57,829 bases of DNA from an uncultured Pelagibacteraceae bacterium (GTDB lineage: Bacteria > Pseudomonadota > Alphaproteobacteria > Pelagibacterales > Pelagibacteraceae). Position numbers and translations under genes: made by a program. Shown piece after piece: positions 26,606 through 36,182 of this stretch; within the stretch, counting starts at the first letter, position 1, and each line of letters opens with the position of its first letter. The notes beneath the pieces are model-generated. The model saw only the letters and a list, made by a program, of their open reading frames with translations, did no database searches and was not told the DNA's origin. The stretch lies in contig CACBFA010000003.1 in assembly GCA_902538525.1 (NCBI GenBank), positions 1-57,829 on the forward strand, read 5' to 3'.

Positions 26606-27849
26606 TAATTTAATCCAATCATATTTTTTAATAATTTTTTAATTTCTTCATCTGTAATTTTTTCAACAACATCTAAAAGAAAACCGTTAATTAATAATTC
26701 TTTTGCAGTTTTTTTGTCTAATCCTCTAGACATTAAATAAAAAATAGAATCTTCATCTAAACTTCCTGATGCAGAACCATGTGAACATTTAACGTCGTCA
26801 GCATAAATTTCTAGTTCAGGCTTTGCATTAAATTCTGCTTGTTCATTTAAAAGCACCGCTTTACTTAATTGATAACCATCAGTTTTTTGAGCTTTAGAAT
26901 CCACATATATTTTTCCTTGGTAAACAGACTTTGAACTGTCATCAATTACACTTTTTATTAACTGATAACTTTTCGTGTTTTCATGCAAATGGTTAGTATT
27001 AGTTCTTATTTCGTGATGTCTATTTTTAGACAATACGTGTATTCCATTAATAAATGCCGACGAATATTGACCTTCAAGATTACAGCTGACTTCATTTTTT
27101 TTATAATCTGAACCAGATGAAAATATAAATGTTTCAGAAATACTATTTTCTTTTTGAGTAATACTAGAATAATCATACTTAATATTTGTATTACTTTTTT
27201 TATCTATTTTATAATTCTTAAGAATTGCATTTTTATTAAGATTAAAATTAAATAAATTGTTAATGAAATTCTTTTCTGAATTATCGTCAGAAAGATTAAT
27301 AATTTTTATTGAGCTGTTTTCTTCTAGCTCAAACTTTAGTTGAAAATTAATATTAGTGTTTCTCACTTTCTCATTCGTTATTTGATATATAATTAAAGGC
27401 TTTTTGAATGAATAATTTTTTTTAACTAAAATATTATGTGTTTTATTAGAAAAAGAATTATTTAGACTTAAAAGAGAATTATCATCATCTAGGATTTGGT
27501 TAAAATTTTCTAAAGTCGTTAAATTAATTTTATCGCTTTCTTCATATTCGAAATTCAATCGCTCAACTTTACCGTTAACAATAACAATTTTATTATGTTC
27601 AATTTCCTTTATAAAAATTTCGTCGTTAATTTCATTTTTAATGTTGTAATCATTATAAAATGTTAGTTCACCAATATTTTTTTGAATTATCTGGTTTATG
27701 TCTGAAAATTTCCAGTTTTCTAATTTTCTGCTAGGAAATCCATTTTTCAAAAAATTATCTAGAGCCTTTTTTTTTAATTTAATCTCTTGATTTGAGAAAT
27801 TAGACATACTTATAAATTTATCAAAATCTGTTTTTAATTTTTGTTCCAT
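26605..27849 (-). CDS. sufD: Fe-S assembly protein SufD
   Basis: A 414-residue SufD, the partner of SufB in the SufBC2D scaffold. The N-terminal half is lysine- and asparagine-rich and poorly conserved. The C-terminal beta-helix region has GKIYVDSKAQKTDGYQLSK, then EIYADDVKCSHGSASGSLDED with the conserved Cys and His, and ending helices. It lies directly after sufC. The order B-C-D-S matches other alphaproteobacterial suf operons. Confidence 0.92.
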   Translation of the reverse strand: MEQKLKTDFDKFISMSNFSNQEIKLKKKALDNFLKNGFPSRKLENWKFSDINQIIQKNIGELTFYNDYNIKNEINDEIFIKEIEHNKIVIVNGKVERLNFEYEESDKINLTTLENFNQILDDDNSLLSLNNSFSNKTHNILVKKNYSFKKPLIIYQITNEKVRNTNINFQLKFELEENSSIKIINLSDDNSEKNFINNLFNFNLNKNAILKNYKIDKKSNTNIKYDYSSITQKENSISETFIFSSGSDYKKNEVSCNLEGQYSSAFINGIHVLSKNRHHEIRTNTNHLHENTKSYQLIKSVIDDSSKSVYQGKIYVDSKAQKTDGYQLSKAVLLNEQAEFNAKPELEIYADDVKCSHGSASGSLDEDSIFYLMSRGLDKKTAKELLINGFLLDVVEKITDEEIKKLLKNMIGLN

Positions 27850-28584
27850 TTAATTGAAATTTTCATATCCTTTTTTTTCTAACTCTAAAGCTAATTCTGC
27901 ACCACCTGATTTAATGATTTTTCCACCCATAAGCACATGCACAAAGTCAGGTTTTATATAATCAAGTAGTCTTTGATAGTGAGTAATTATTAAAAATGAA
28001 TTATTTTTTTTTCTTAATGCATTAACTCCATCTGCAACTATTTTAAGAGCATCAATATCTAATCCAGAGTCTGTTTCATCTAGTATAGATAATTTTGGAT
28101 CTAAAATTGACATTTGTAAAATTTCGTTTTTCTTTTTTTCACCTCCAGAGAAACCTACGTTTAATTGTCTATTTAATTTTTCTTCATCAAATTTAAGTTC
28201 TTTTGCTTTTTCTTTAACTAATTTTAAAAACTCTAAAGCATCTAATTCTTTTTCACCTCTAGCTTTTCTAATTGAATTTAGTGAAGTCTTTAAAAATATA
28301 TTTGTATTTACTCCAGGTATTTCTAAAGGGTATTGAAATGCTAAGAAGATACCTTTGTGTGCTCTTTCCTCTGTTTCAAGATCAAATAAATTATTGTTTT
28401 CGTATAATACTTCTCCTGATACCTCATAGCCTTTTTTACCTGATAAAATGTTTGATAGAGTGCTTTTTCCTGATCCATTAGGTCCCATTATTGCATGTAC
28501 CTCACCAGGCTTTATCTCTAGATTAAAACCACTTAATATAGATTTCTCCTGAATTTTTGCATTTAAATTGTTAATTTTTAACAT
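27850..28584 (-). CDS. sufC: Fe-S assembly ATPase SufC
   Basis: A 244-residue ABC-type ATPase that drives the SufBCD scaffold in the cytosol; it is not a transporter. The Walker A is GPNGSGKST, the signature is FSGGEKKKNEILQM and the Walker B is LSILDETDSGLDID, where the DETDSGLD sequence is specific to SufC. ITHYQRLLDYIKPD near the end is also typical. It lies directly between sufB and sufD. Confidence 0.95.
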   Translation of the reverse strand: MLKINNLNAKIQEKSILSGFNLEIKPGEVHAIMGPNGSGKSTLSNILSGKKGYEVSGEVLYENNNLFDLETEERAHKGIFLAFQYPLEIPGVNTNIFLKTSLNSIRKARGEKELDALEFLKLVKEKAKELKFDEEKLNRQLNVGFSGGEKKKNEILQMSILDPKLSILDETDSGLDIDALKIVADGVNALRKKNNSFLIITHYQRLLDYIKPDFVHVLMGGKIIKSGGAELALELEKKGYENFN

Positions 28585-30021
28585 TTAGCCAACACTTCCT
28601 TCTAAACTTATGCCAACTAATTTTTGAGCCTCTACAGCAAATTCCATTGGTAATTGTTGTAATACCTCTTTGCAAAAACCATTAACAATCAATCCTACAG
28701 CTTCCTCTTGATTTAGCCCTCTTTGTTGACAATAATGTAATTGATCTTCACTAATTTTTGATGTGGTCGCTTCATGAGCAATATTAGAATTTGAATTTTT
28801 ATTTTTAATGTAAGGAACGGTATGTGCTCCACATTTATTACCCATTAACAATGAATCACATTGAGTGTAATTTGTTGAATTGACTGCATTTTTAGAAATA
28901 TCAACTAAACCTCTGTAAGTCATATCTGATTTACCTGCGCTAATACCTTTTGAAATAATTTTACTTTTCGTATTTTTTCCTAAATGTATCATTTTAGTTC
29001 CAGTATCGGCCTTCTGATGATTATTTGTAATTGCAATTGAATAAAATTCGCCAATTGAATTATCGCCTTTTAAAATACAGCTTGGATATTTCCAAGTAAT
29101 TGCAGAACCCGTTTCTACTTGCGTCCATGAAATTTTTGAATTTTTACCTTTACACAATCCTCTTTTAGTTACAAAATTATATATACCTCCTTTTCCATCT
29201 TTATCTCCAGGATACCAATTTTGTACTGTAGAATATTTTATCTCTGCATCATCCAACGCAATAAGTTCAACATTTGCTGCATGCAACTGATTTTCATCTC
29301 TCATTGGTGCAGTGCATCCTTCTAAATAACTTACATAGCTTCCTTTATCTGCAATTATTAATGTTCTTTCAAACTGACCAGTGTCAGATGCATTTATTCT
29401 AAAATAAGTTGATAGTTCCATTGGACATTTTACATTTGGTGGTATGTAAACAAATGATCCATCAGTGAAAACTGCAGAGTTTAACGTAGCAAAGAAGTGA
29501 TCGGTAATTGGTATAACTGAACCTAAATATTTTTTAACTAAATCTGGATGTTTTTGTATTGCTTCTGAAATTGAACAAAAAATAATTCCTTTTTCTGTTA
29601 GAGTGTCTTTGAAAGTTGTAGCAACAGATACTGAATCAAATACTGCATCGACTGCAATTCCATTTAGTCTTTTTTGTTCTTGCAAAGGTATTCCCAATTT
29701 TTTATAAGTTTCTAAAAGTTTAGGATCTAAATCCTCTAAATTTTTTGGTTTTTCTTTAAAACTTTTAGGTGCAGAATAATAATATAAATCTTGATAATCT
29801 ATTTTTGGATATTTTGGTTTTTGCCAATTAGGTTCTTTCAATACTTTTAATCTTTCAAAAGCTTTTAATCTCCACTGTAGCAACCAGTCTGGTTCTTTTT
29901 TTATATTTGATATAAATCTTATAACATTTTCATTTAAGCCCTTAGGTGCTTTATAACTTTCAATATCAGTTGAAAAACCATATTTATAATCTTTTAAATC
30001 TTCAATTTGTTTATCTCTCAT
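28585..30021 (-). CDS. sufB: Fe-S assembly scaffold protein SufB
   Basis: A 478-residue SufB, the main scaffold subunit on which clusters form. [17 protein letters not shown] at the start, [47 protein letters not shown] and [23 protein letters not shown] are the family blocks. The conserved Cys in [19 protein letters not shown] and the C-terminal [20 protein letters not shown] are also present. It follows iscR with a one-base stop/start overlap. Confidence 0.95.
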   Translation of the reverse strand: MRDKQIEDLKDYKYGFSTDIESYKAPKGLNENVIRFISNIKKEPDWLLQWRLKAFERLKVLKEPNWQKPKYPKIDYQDLYYYSAPKSFKEKPKNLEDLDPKLLETYKKLGIPLQEQKRLNGIAVDAVFDSVSVATTFKDTLTEKGIIFCSISEAIQKHPDLVKKYLGSVIPITDHFFATLNSAVFTDGSFVYIPPNVKCPMELSTYFRINASDTGQFERTLIIADKGSYVSYLEGCTAPMRDENQLHAANVELIALDDAEIKYSTVQNWYPGDKDGKGGIYNFVTKRGLCKGKNSKISWTQVETGSAITWKYPSCILKGDNSIGEFYSIAITNNHQKADTGTKMIHLGKNTKSKIISKGISAGKSDMTYRGLVDISKNAVNSTNYTQCDSLLMGNKCGAHTVPYIKNKNSNSNIAHEATTSKISEDQLHYCQQRGLNQEEAVGLIVNGFCKEVLQQLPMEFAVEAQKLVGISLEGSVG

Positions 30022-30443
30022 TATAGTCTATTTTCAGTTTTATTTATTAGGTCTCCAAGTTTTTTTTCTTGAAAGAATATGTTTATATGTGTTTCTAATT
30101 CATCCCATAAATTGTGGGTTATGCATTTTGCAGACTTTCCATTACATCCTTTCTTTGAGTGCTTTTGACATCCAATGGTTTTAACTTTTTCTTCTACAGC
30201 AGAGAGAATATCAGAGATTTTAATTTCATCTGGAGTTTTGTTTAGAGTATATCCGCCTTTCTTACCTCTAATACTTTTAACAATTTCATTTTTTTTTAAT
30301 TTTAAAAATAACTGTTCTAGGTAAACTAAAGATATTCCTTGTCTTATAGAGATATCTCTTAGTGAGATTGGCTCGCTATTTTTAAACCTCGCTATGTCAG
30401 CTAAAGCCATTACAGCGTATCTGCTTTTAGTTGATAGTTTCAT
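30021..30443 (-). CDS. iscR: Rrf2-family Fe-S-sensing regulator (IscR-like)
   Basis: A 140-residue Rrf2 transcription factor at the head of the suf operon. The N-terminal winged helix ([18 protein letters not shown] through RGKKGGYTL) is followed by Cys92, Cys100, Cys107 and His110, spaced like the [2Fe-2S] ligands of IscR (Cys92, Cys98, Cys104, His107 in E. coli). An IscR-type palindrome lies across the candidate promoter just upstream, so autoregulation is likely: the cluster-bound form represses and cluster loss derepresses suf. RirA, another alphaproteobacterial Rrf2 iron regulator, is a possible alternative name. Confidence 0.88.
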   Translation of the reverse strand: MKLSTKSRYAVMALADIARFKNSEPISLRDISIRQGISLVYLEQLFLKLKKNEIVKSIRGKKGGYTLNKTPDEIKISDILSAVEEKVKTIGCQKHSKKGCNGKSAKCITHNLWDELETHINIFFQEKKLGDLINKTENRL

Positions 30444-30463
30444 ATTTCCCGCAATTCTTCGGC

Positions 30464-30497
30464 TTTATATATACCTGACTAAATTAGTCAAGATTAT
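30464..30497 (-). promoter_or_regulatory. suf operon promoter overlapped by an IscR-type operator
   Basis: On the minus strand TTGACT (30491-30486) and TATAAA (30469-30464) form a good -35/-10 pair with a 16-base spacer. Across the -35 and spacer lies TGACTAAATTAGTCA (30476-30490), a perfect 7-bp inverted repeat around one base. With its flanks (ATACC before it, AGATTAT after it) it fits the known E. coli type 1 IscR motif. The start codon of iscR is about 20 bases downstream of the -10. Confidence 0.82.
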
Positions 30498-30572
30498 GCA
30501 AACATAATATGCTTGCATTTTGTCGCTCAATTTTGGTAGAAAAATATAATTTTTTTTTGAGACTGATAATCA

Positions 30573-31238
30573 ATGCCATCCACAGAAACAAAAATATCTG
30601 AAATATTTATTCCAGGTCCAGCTGGAAGATTAGAAGCAAAATATTTTAAAAGTAAAAAAAATACTTCGCCAATTGCTTTAGTACTTCATCCTCATCCTCA
30701 ATATGGAGGAACAATGAATAATAAAGTGGTAGTAGATACTTTTCAGACATTTGTGGATAATAATTTTTCTGTTTGTAGGGTAAATTTTAGAGGTGTTGGA
30801 AAAAGTGATGGAGAATTTGATAATGGACAAGGAGAATTAGCAGATGCCGCTGCAGCTCTTGATTGGCTTGAAAGAGAAAACTTTGATAATTCACAATGTT
30901 GGATATCTGGCTTTTCATTTGGTTCATTAATTGCAATGCAATTATTAATGAGAAGACCTGAAATAAATAGATTTATAATAATATCACCTCAACCTAATGT
31001 TTACGATTTTTCCTTTCTATCTCCATGTCCAACTTCTGGCTTAGTTATTCATGGAAAAAAGGATGAATTAGTGCCTCATGAATATATAAATGATTTAAAC
31101 AAAAGGCTAAGTGCTCAAAAAGGGATAAATGTTGAATTTGATATAATTTCAGAAGCAAATCATTTTTTTTCAAATGCTGATGTTTCTTTAATAAAATCTT
31201 TAAATAAATATATAAAAAAAGAAACAGCTCTATACTAA
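30573..31238 (+). CDS. Alpha/beta hydrolase of unknown substrate
   Basis: A 221-residue cytosolic alpha/beta hydrolase. LVLHPHPQYGGTMNNKVV (about residues 37-54) is the oxyanion-hole region, RVNFRGVGKSDGEFD follows, and the nucleophile elbow is GFSFGS with Ser near 115. The acid is likely Asp in HGKKDELVP and the base His in EANHFFS. This short form is widespread in proteobacteria and often annotated as DUF-type hydrolase. It starts about 80 bases beyond the divergent suf promoter and its stop overlaps that of anmK. Substrate unknown. Confidence 0.82.
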   Translation: MPSTETKISEIFIPGPAGRLEAKYFKSKKNTSPIALVLHPHPQYGGTMNNKVVVDTFQTFVDNNFSVCRVNFRGVGKSDGEFDNGQGELADAAAALDWLERENFDNSQCWISGFSFGSLIAMQLLMRRPEINRFIIISPQPNVYDFSFLSPCPTSGLVIHGKKDELVPHEYINDLNKRLSAQKGINVEFDIISEANHFFSNADVSLIKSLNKYIKKETALY

Positions 31239-32332
31239 AAGTTAATTTTAATTTCACCACCCGTAACGGGAATATTAACGTTTGTAGTACCTGGATAGCT
31301 TATTGGTTTTTCTAGATAAGATCTAATGGACAGATATGCAAATGCTTGGGACTCTATAAAATCTCCGTCTATATTAAAATCATCTATTAACTTAATTTCA
31401 TATTTTATTAAGTTCTTTAGATGATTTACTAATGTCAAATTTTTTCTTCCTCCACCGCATAAAATAATATTAATTTTATTTTTAAATATTTTTTTTATGT
31501 TGTTTGAGATTATCAATGCTGTAAAATATGTAAGAGTAGCTATAGCATCCGCAAATTCTAAACCTTTAACAAAATTAATATCAAAATCTTTTCTGTCATA
31601 GGAATGTTTTTCATCGACGTTATAGAATTCATGTTCATAAAATTGATTAATTATATCTTGATTAATATTTCCAGAGGATGCGATATCGCCATTATTATCA
31701 AATTTTATTCCCTTTGTTTTTTTTAAGTATTCATCAATTAAAACATTGCCAGGCCCTATATCTTTTGCCATTAATTTATCTTTAAAACAATAAGTATAAT
31801 TCGATATTCCTCCAATGTTTAAAATTAATGTGGGATCATTTATCTTAAATTTTTTTAATAAAAGTTTATGATAAATAGGAGCTAAAGGTGCCCCTTCACC
31901 ATTATTTTTAATATCATTAGCTCTAAAATTATAAATTACCTTCTCATTTAACAATTGTGAAAGTAATTTTGCATCTCCCATTTGTACAGAATAACCATCT
32001 TGAGGTTTGTGAATTATTGTTTGTCCATGGAATCCAACTAATTGAATTTTACAATTATTGTCATTAATAATACTTTGAGATATTCTGGAATGATAAAGTG
32101 TTAGATCTCTTTCTAAAGATTTGTAAATATTAATATTTCCCTCTATATCTGCTCTATTATTTATGTTTAATATGAATGTAGAAAGTCTTTTTCTAAATTC
32201 TTCAGGATAAGTGAAGTACTTATTATCTATTATATCTAAATTATTTTCACCATCTGATTTGATAATACTTGCATCAATGCCATCAAGAGATGTGCCGCTC
32301 ATTAAACCCAGTGATATAAAAGAATTATCCAT
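31235..32332 (-). CDS. anmK: Anhydro-N-acetylmuramic acid kinase
   Basis: A 365-residue AnmK, which hydrolyses and phosphorylates 1,6-anhydro-MurNAc from cell-wall turnover to MurNAc-6-phosphate. LGLMSGTSLDGIDASII is the defining N-terminal motif. GFHGQTIIHKP, LNIGGISNYTY, IGPGNVLIDEYL and ILCGGGRKNLTLVNHL complete the ATPase-fold signature. It is divergent from tyrS across 47 bases, as in many alphaproteobacteria. Its stop overlaps the hydrolase stop. Confidence 0.93.
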   Translation of the reverse strand: MDNSFISLGLMSGTSLDGIDASIIKSDGENNLDIIDNKYFTYPEEFRKRLSTFILNINNRADIEGNINIYKSLERDLTLYHSRISQSIINDNNCKIQLVGFHGQTIIHKPQDGYSVQMGDAKLLSQLLNEKVIYNFRANDIKNNGEGAPLAPIYHKLLLKKFKINDPTLILNIGGISNYTYCFKDKLMAKDIGPGNVLIDEYLKKTKGIKFDNNGDIASSGNINQDIINQFYEHEFYNVDEKHSYDRKDFDINFVKGLEFADAIATLTYFTALIISNNIKKIFKNKINIILCGGGRKNLTLVNHLKNLIKYEIKLIDDFNIDGDFIESQAFAYLSIRSYLEKPISYPGTTNVNIPVTGGEIKINF

Positions 32333-32379
32333 TGTTGATTATTATTTTTATTTAAATATGTATATTAAAAGTACCATTT

Positions 32380-33603
32380 ATGAATAAATTTTTAAAAGAA
32401 TTTAGAGATAGAGGATATTTTTATCAATGCACAGACGAAAAAGCTCTTTCAAAAAAGCTGAGTGAAGAGAGTATAAAAGGATATATAGGCTTTGATTGCA
32501 CTGCTCAAAGTTTACACGTAGGTAGCTTGCTTCAAATCATGTGCTTAAGATTAATGCAAAAACATGGACACAAACCAATTGTTCTGCTTGGAGGAGGAAC
32601 AACTAGAATAGGAGATCCATCTGGAAAAGACAAAACAAGAAAAATTTTAGAGGAAAATGAAATAGAAAAAAATATAAAAAGTATAGAGAACATACTTAAA
32701 AAATTTTTAGAGACAGAAGATAAAAAAGTAGCTCCAATTTTTGTTAACAACTATACTTGGCTAAAAAGTTTGAATTATATATCTTTTCTAAGAGATATAG
32801 GAAAACATTTTACTATAAATAAAATGTTAAGTTTTGATAGTGTTAAATTAAGATTAGAGAGAGAGCAATCATTAAGTTATATGGAATTTAATTATATGAT
32901 TTTGCAAGCCTACGATTTCCTCGAATTAAATAAGAAAGAGAATTGTTTACTCCAAATTGGGGGATCAGATCAATGGGGCAATATTGTAAACGGAGTTGAA
33001 CTAATTAAAAGATATTCATCTAACGAAGTTTATGGTTTAACAACAGAACTTATAACTTTAGCATCAGGTGCTAAGATGGGCAAAACTGAAAGTGGTGCTA
33101 TTTGGTTAGATAAAAAATTATTTTCTGTTTTTGATTATTGGCAATTTTGGAGAAATATTGATGATAAAGATGTGTTGAAATTTCTTAAGATGTTTACAGA
33201 TTTAAATTTAAGCGAAATCGAGGAAATAAGTAATCATGATATTAATAAACAAAAAATTATTTTAGCGAACGAAGCTACCTCTATTCTACATGGAGCTAAT
33301 GAAGCTGCTAAAGCAGAAGAAATAGCTAAGAATTCTTTTTCTGAGAACTCATCTGGAGAAAATTTGCCAAATACAAAAATAGATATATCTAATATTGATA
33401 ATAATTTAGTTAATTTAGTCTCAATTATTGATAAAAACTTATCTAAAAGCGAAATAAGAAGATTAATAAAATCCAATGGTATTAAAATCAATAATGAAAT
33501 TATTTCAGATGAGAAATTTATAATTTCAAATGAGCTTATGAAAAAAAATAATTTTATTAAGGTCTCTATCGGTAAGAAAAAACACTATAAAATAGTAACT
33601 TAA
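32380..33603 (+). CDS. tyrS: Tyrosyl-tRNA synthetase
   Basis: A 407-residue class I synthetase charging tRNA(Tyr). The HIGH-like motif is HVGSLL (His46) and the KMSKS-like motif is KMGKT (about residue 232). YIGFDCTAQSLHVG, GDPSGKD, YMILQAYDF and GGSDQWGNI are standard tyrosine-binding blocks. A C-terminal S4 RNA-binding domain covers about 340-400 (SEIRRLIKSNGIKINNE). It meets the AsmA-like gene tail to tail with a shared TTAA at the two stops. Confidence 0.96.
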   Translation: MNKFLKEFRDRGYFYQCTDEKALSKKLSEESIKGYIGFDCTAQSLHVGSLLQIMCLRLMQKHGHKPIVLLGGGTTRIGDPSGKDKTRKILEENEIEKNIKSIENILKKFLETEDKKVAPIFVNNYTWLKSLNYISFLRDIGKHFTINKMLSFDSVKLRLEREQSLSYMEFNYMILQAYDFLELNKKENCLLQIGGSDQWGNIVNGVELIKRYSSNEVYGLTTELITLASGAKMGKTESGAIWLDKKLFSVFDYWQFWRNIDDKDVLKFLKMFTDLNLSEIEEISNHDINKQKIILANEATSILHGANEAAKAEEIAKNSFSENSSGENLPNTKIDISNIDNNLVNLVSIIDKNLSKSEIRRLIKSNGIKINNEIISDEKFIISNELMKKNNFIKVSIGKKKHYKIVT

Positions 33604-36182
33604 TTAGAAATTTTCTCCAAAGTTCTTGTAATAAATCTTGGGGTTAGAGTTTTTATTGGATTAACAGTAGATTTGAGTTTTTTCGGTGGTCCTTTAATTT
33701 TAAAGCTTACACCAAATACTCCTTCACCAATTTTTTTTCCAACCAATATATCGCCTAACATTGGTATTTTTGAAATAGTTTTGTTAATAGTTGTTGCAGG
33801 TACGAGTGTTCCTTTCAAACTGGTTAATTCATCTTTTACAATATAACCATCCATCATAAGTGAAATTGCTGGGCCTATTGCATAAATCTCTTTTATTTTA
33901 GTGTTATTTCCTAAAGTTTCATAATCCATCTCGAAATCAGTAAATCGTATACCTTCGCCAGTGAGAAGATCAGCTATTCCTTGAAGAGATGCTAATGTTA
34001 AGAGTTTAGCAAGAACTGGGACCTCTTGGACTTTAAAATCATTAATTCTTAAATTTGATATTGTTTTACCTTCATAATTAGATGACTCGTATATCAATTT
34101 ACCCTCTTTAAAACCCTTAATAAATTTAAAATTTTTAATAAAAGGTTCAGGATGCTCTATTTCTAAAAATGTAATTTTTTGTTTTTTATCATTAGTAAAG
34201 ATATTTAATTTGAAACTTCTCTTATTATTTAATTTTGCATTTATATTTGAGTTAAAAACTTTGTTGCTCTTTATTTGCATTTCACCTTTAACATTTGATA
34301 GATAAGAAAGGTTTTCAACAAAATATTTTCCGATATCTAAGTAAATATAAGTATTCAAATTTTTGAAATTAGAAAATATCGATTTTGAGGAATTATCTAA
34401 TAAATTTTTTATATTTTTAGATCCATCAAATTGACTGCCAGTTAAGTAGTAATTATTATTAACTTTCTTAAATTCTAATTTATTTTCTTTTCCGTTTCGG
34501 TTAGTTATGTTGATTTTAAATAAATCTAAATTTTTAATTTTATCGTTTTTTCCAATTTCAAGATTTTCAACATTAATACTTTTTTCTTCTTCATTAAAAT
34601 CTATATTTTTGAAAATTATTTCATTATTATTTTTGTAAATTCCATTAATATTCAATTCAGATTTTATATCTGCCTTTTTTTTGTAATCTAATTCTTCAAT
34701 ATCTATTTCTGCGCTATCTAGGTCTAAATCTAAAACAAAAAAGTACTTATTATCTTTTTTTTCAACATTTAAAGACACATTTTCATTTACATTATTAATA
34801 GAATATTTGCTTTTTAAGTTAAATTTAAATTTTTTATTTTTATAATCTAAATCTAGATTACTATTACTAAATTTTATTTGATTTTTGAAATCACTAAAAT
34901 ATTTCTTTATTCTTTGTGATTTATAGTCAATTAAAATACTTTCAGTTTTTAATTTAGATTTAATGCTAAAATTTTCAATTTCATTTTTTTTATTTAATTC
35001 AAAATTTATTAAATTTTTTGATGCGAATGTGATATCTTGGTCTTGAAGACTAAAGTTTTTAAATTTAACAAATTTTTTAAATTCTTTAGAGTTTATTTTG
35101 CTTTTTGTATTACTTAAATCTATATTGACTAAAGCATCTTTGTTTTGTTTTTTTTTATAAATTAGATTAATTAAATTTTTTGTTTTATTATTATTGTTGT
35201 TCTTATTTTTAAATAAAAAATCGCTATTTAAAACAATTTTCAATTCTTCTTTAATATAATTAATTAAAATATTTCCATCTTTAAAATATATGAAATCTTG
35301 ATATTTTGATTTTGTAAATAACTTATCAAAATTTAATTTTGATATAATTCTTAAATCCTTAATATTAAGTTTTTTATTAATTTTAAATGATAATTCATTC
35401 TCTGATCTTAAATTTATAGGTCTATCATCTATTAAATCTAAATTAATATTTATAAATTTTCTGTAATTATTTAAATTAATTTTAGTCTCATTTGTTTTAA
35501 AATTTCCTGAGATTTCAAAATAATTATTAATTTTTTTAATTCTTATTTTTTCTGAAGCAATGAGGAATTTATCAAATGATAATTCTATTTCATTTAGATT
35601 TATAACATCCTGATCTACTAAAAAATTAAATTTAACATTTTCAATTTTTGATTGTTTAGGTAATTTTATTTCTGCATCTGTTACTGATCCATTGAGAGTA
35701 TACTTAATATTTTTGGGATTATTTTTATCAAATGTTATATCGGATATTACTTTTACTTTACCCTTTTTAATTTGTTTTAAAATTAAAGTTCTTGCTAAAT
35801 TAAAGTCATATTCATTTATAAAATCTATAAATTGATCAATATCGTTTTCTTTGGAAATTATTGATATTTCAGAGATTGGGTTTTTATTGCTTATATAATC
35901 AAAAATATTTAGATCAAACTTTATATTTTCTAAGTCAATATCTTTTTCATTAATTGCTATTTGAGGGTCCAAGGTAAAAATCTCAAATTCAAAATTAGAC
36001 AAATTTAATTTAAAATTTAGTTGATTTAATTTTAATTTTATCTTTGGATCAATCTCTTTAACTTTTTCATTTATTAAACTATTAAAATTATCTGTTCTAA
36101 TTCCTGTTGTTGTTAGAAATATCAAAATTGCTACTAAGACAGTTATTATTGAAATTGTAATTATAGAAATTATTTTACGCAT
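33600..36182 (-). CDS. Large AsmA/DUF3971-like envelope protein
   Basis: An 860-residue protein with one N-terminal membrane helix (residues 4-26) and a long periplasmic part very rich in Lys, Asn, Ile and Asp, probably a beta-strand-rich groove. The C-terminal part VPVLAKLLTLASLQGIADLL, through GIRFTDFEMDY, to GVFGVSFKIKGPPKKLKSTVNP matches the AsmA-like C-terminal domain (YhdP/DUF3971 group). Such proteins are thought to bridge the periplasm and move phospholipids. It overlaps prfB by eight bases and is the third gene of mrcA-prfB-asmA. The specific paralogue cannot be decided. Confidence 0.78.
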   Translation of the reverse strand: MRKIISIITISIITVLVAILIFLTTTGIRTDNFNSLINEKVKEIDPKIKLKLNQLNFKLNLSNFEFEIFTLDPQIAINEKDIDLENIKFDLNIFDYISNKNPISEISIISKENDIDQFIDFINEYDFNLARTLILKQIKKGKVKVISDITFDKNNPKNIKYTLNGSVTDAEIKLPKQSKIENVKFNFLVDQDVINLNEIELSFDKFLIASEKIRIKKINNYFEISGNFKTNETKINLNNYRKFININLDLIDDRPINLRSENELSFKINKKLNIKDLRIISKLNFDKLFTKSKYQDFIYFKDGNILINYIKEELKIVLNSDFLFKNKNNNNNKTKNLINLIYKKKQNKDALVNIDLSNTKSKINSKEFKKFVKFKNFSLQDQDITFASKNLINFELNKKNEIENFSIKSKLKTESILIDYKSQRIKKYFSDFKNQIKFSNSNLDLDYKNKKFKFNLKSKYSINNVNENVSLNVEKKDNKYFFVLDLDLDSAEIDIEELDYKKKADIKSELNINGIYKNNNEIIFKNIDFNEEEKSINVENLEIGKNDKIKNLDLFKINITNRNGKENKLEFKKVNNNYYLTGSQFDGSKNIKNLLDNSSKSIFSNFKNLNTYIYLDIGKYFVENLSYLSNVKGEMQIKSNKVFNSNINAKLNNKRSFKLNIFTNDKKQKITFLEIEHPEPFIKNFKFIKGFKEGKLIYESSNYEGKTISNLRINDFKVQEVPVLAKLLTLASLQGIADLLTGEGIRFTDFEMDYETLGNNTKIKEIYAIGPAISLMMDGYIVKDELTSLKGTLVPATTINKTISKIPMLGDILVGKKIGEGVFGVSFKIKGPPKKLKSTVNPIKTLTPRFITRTLEKISN

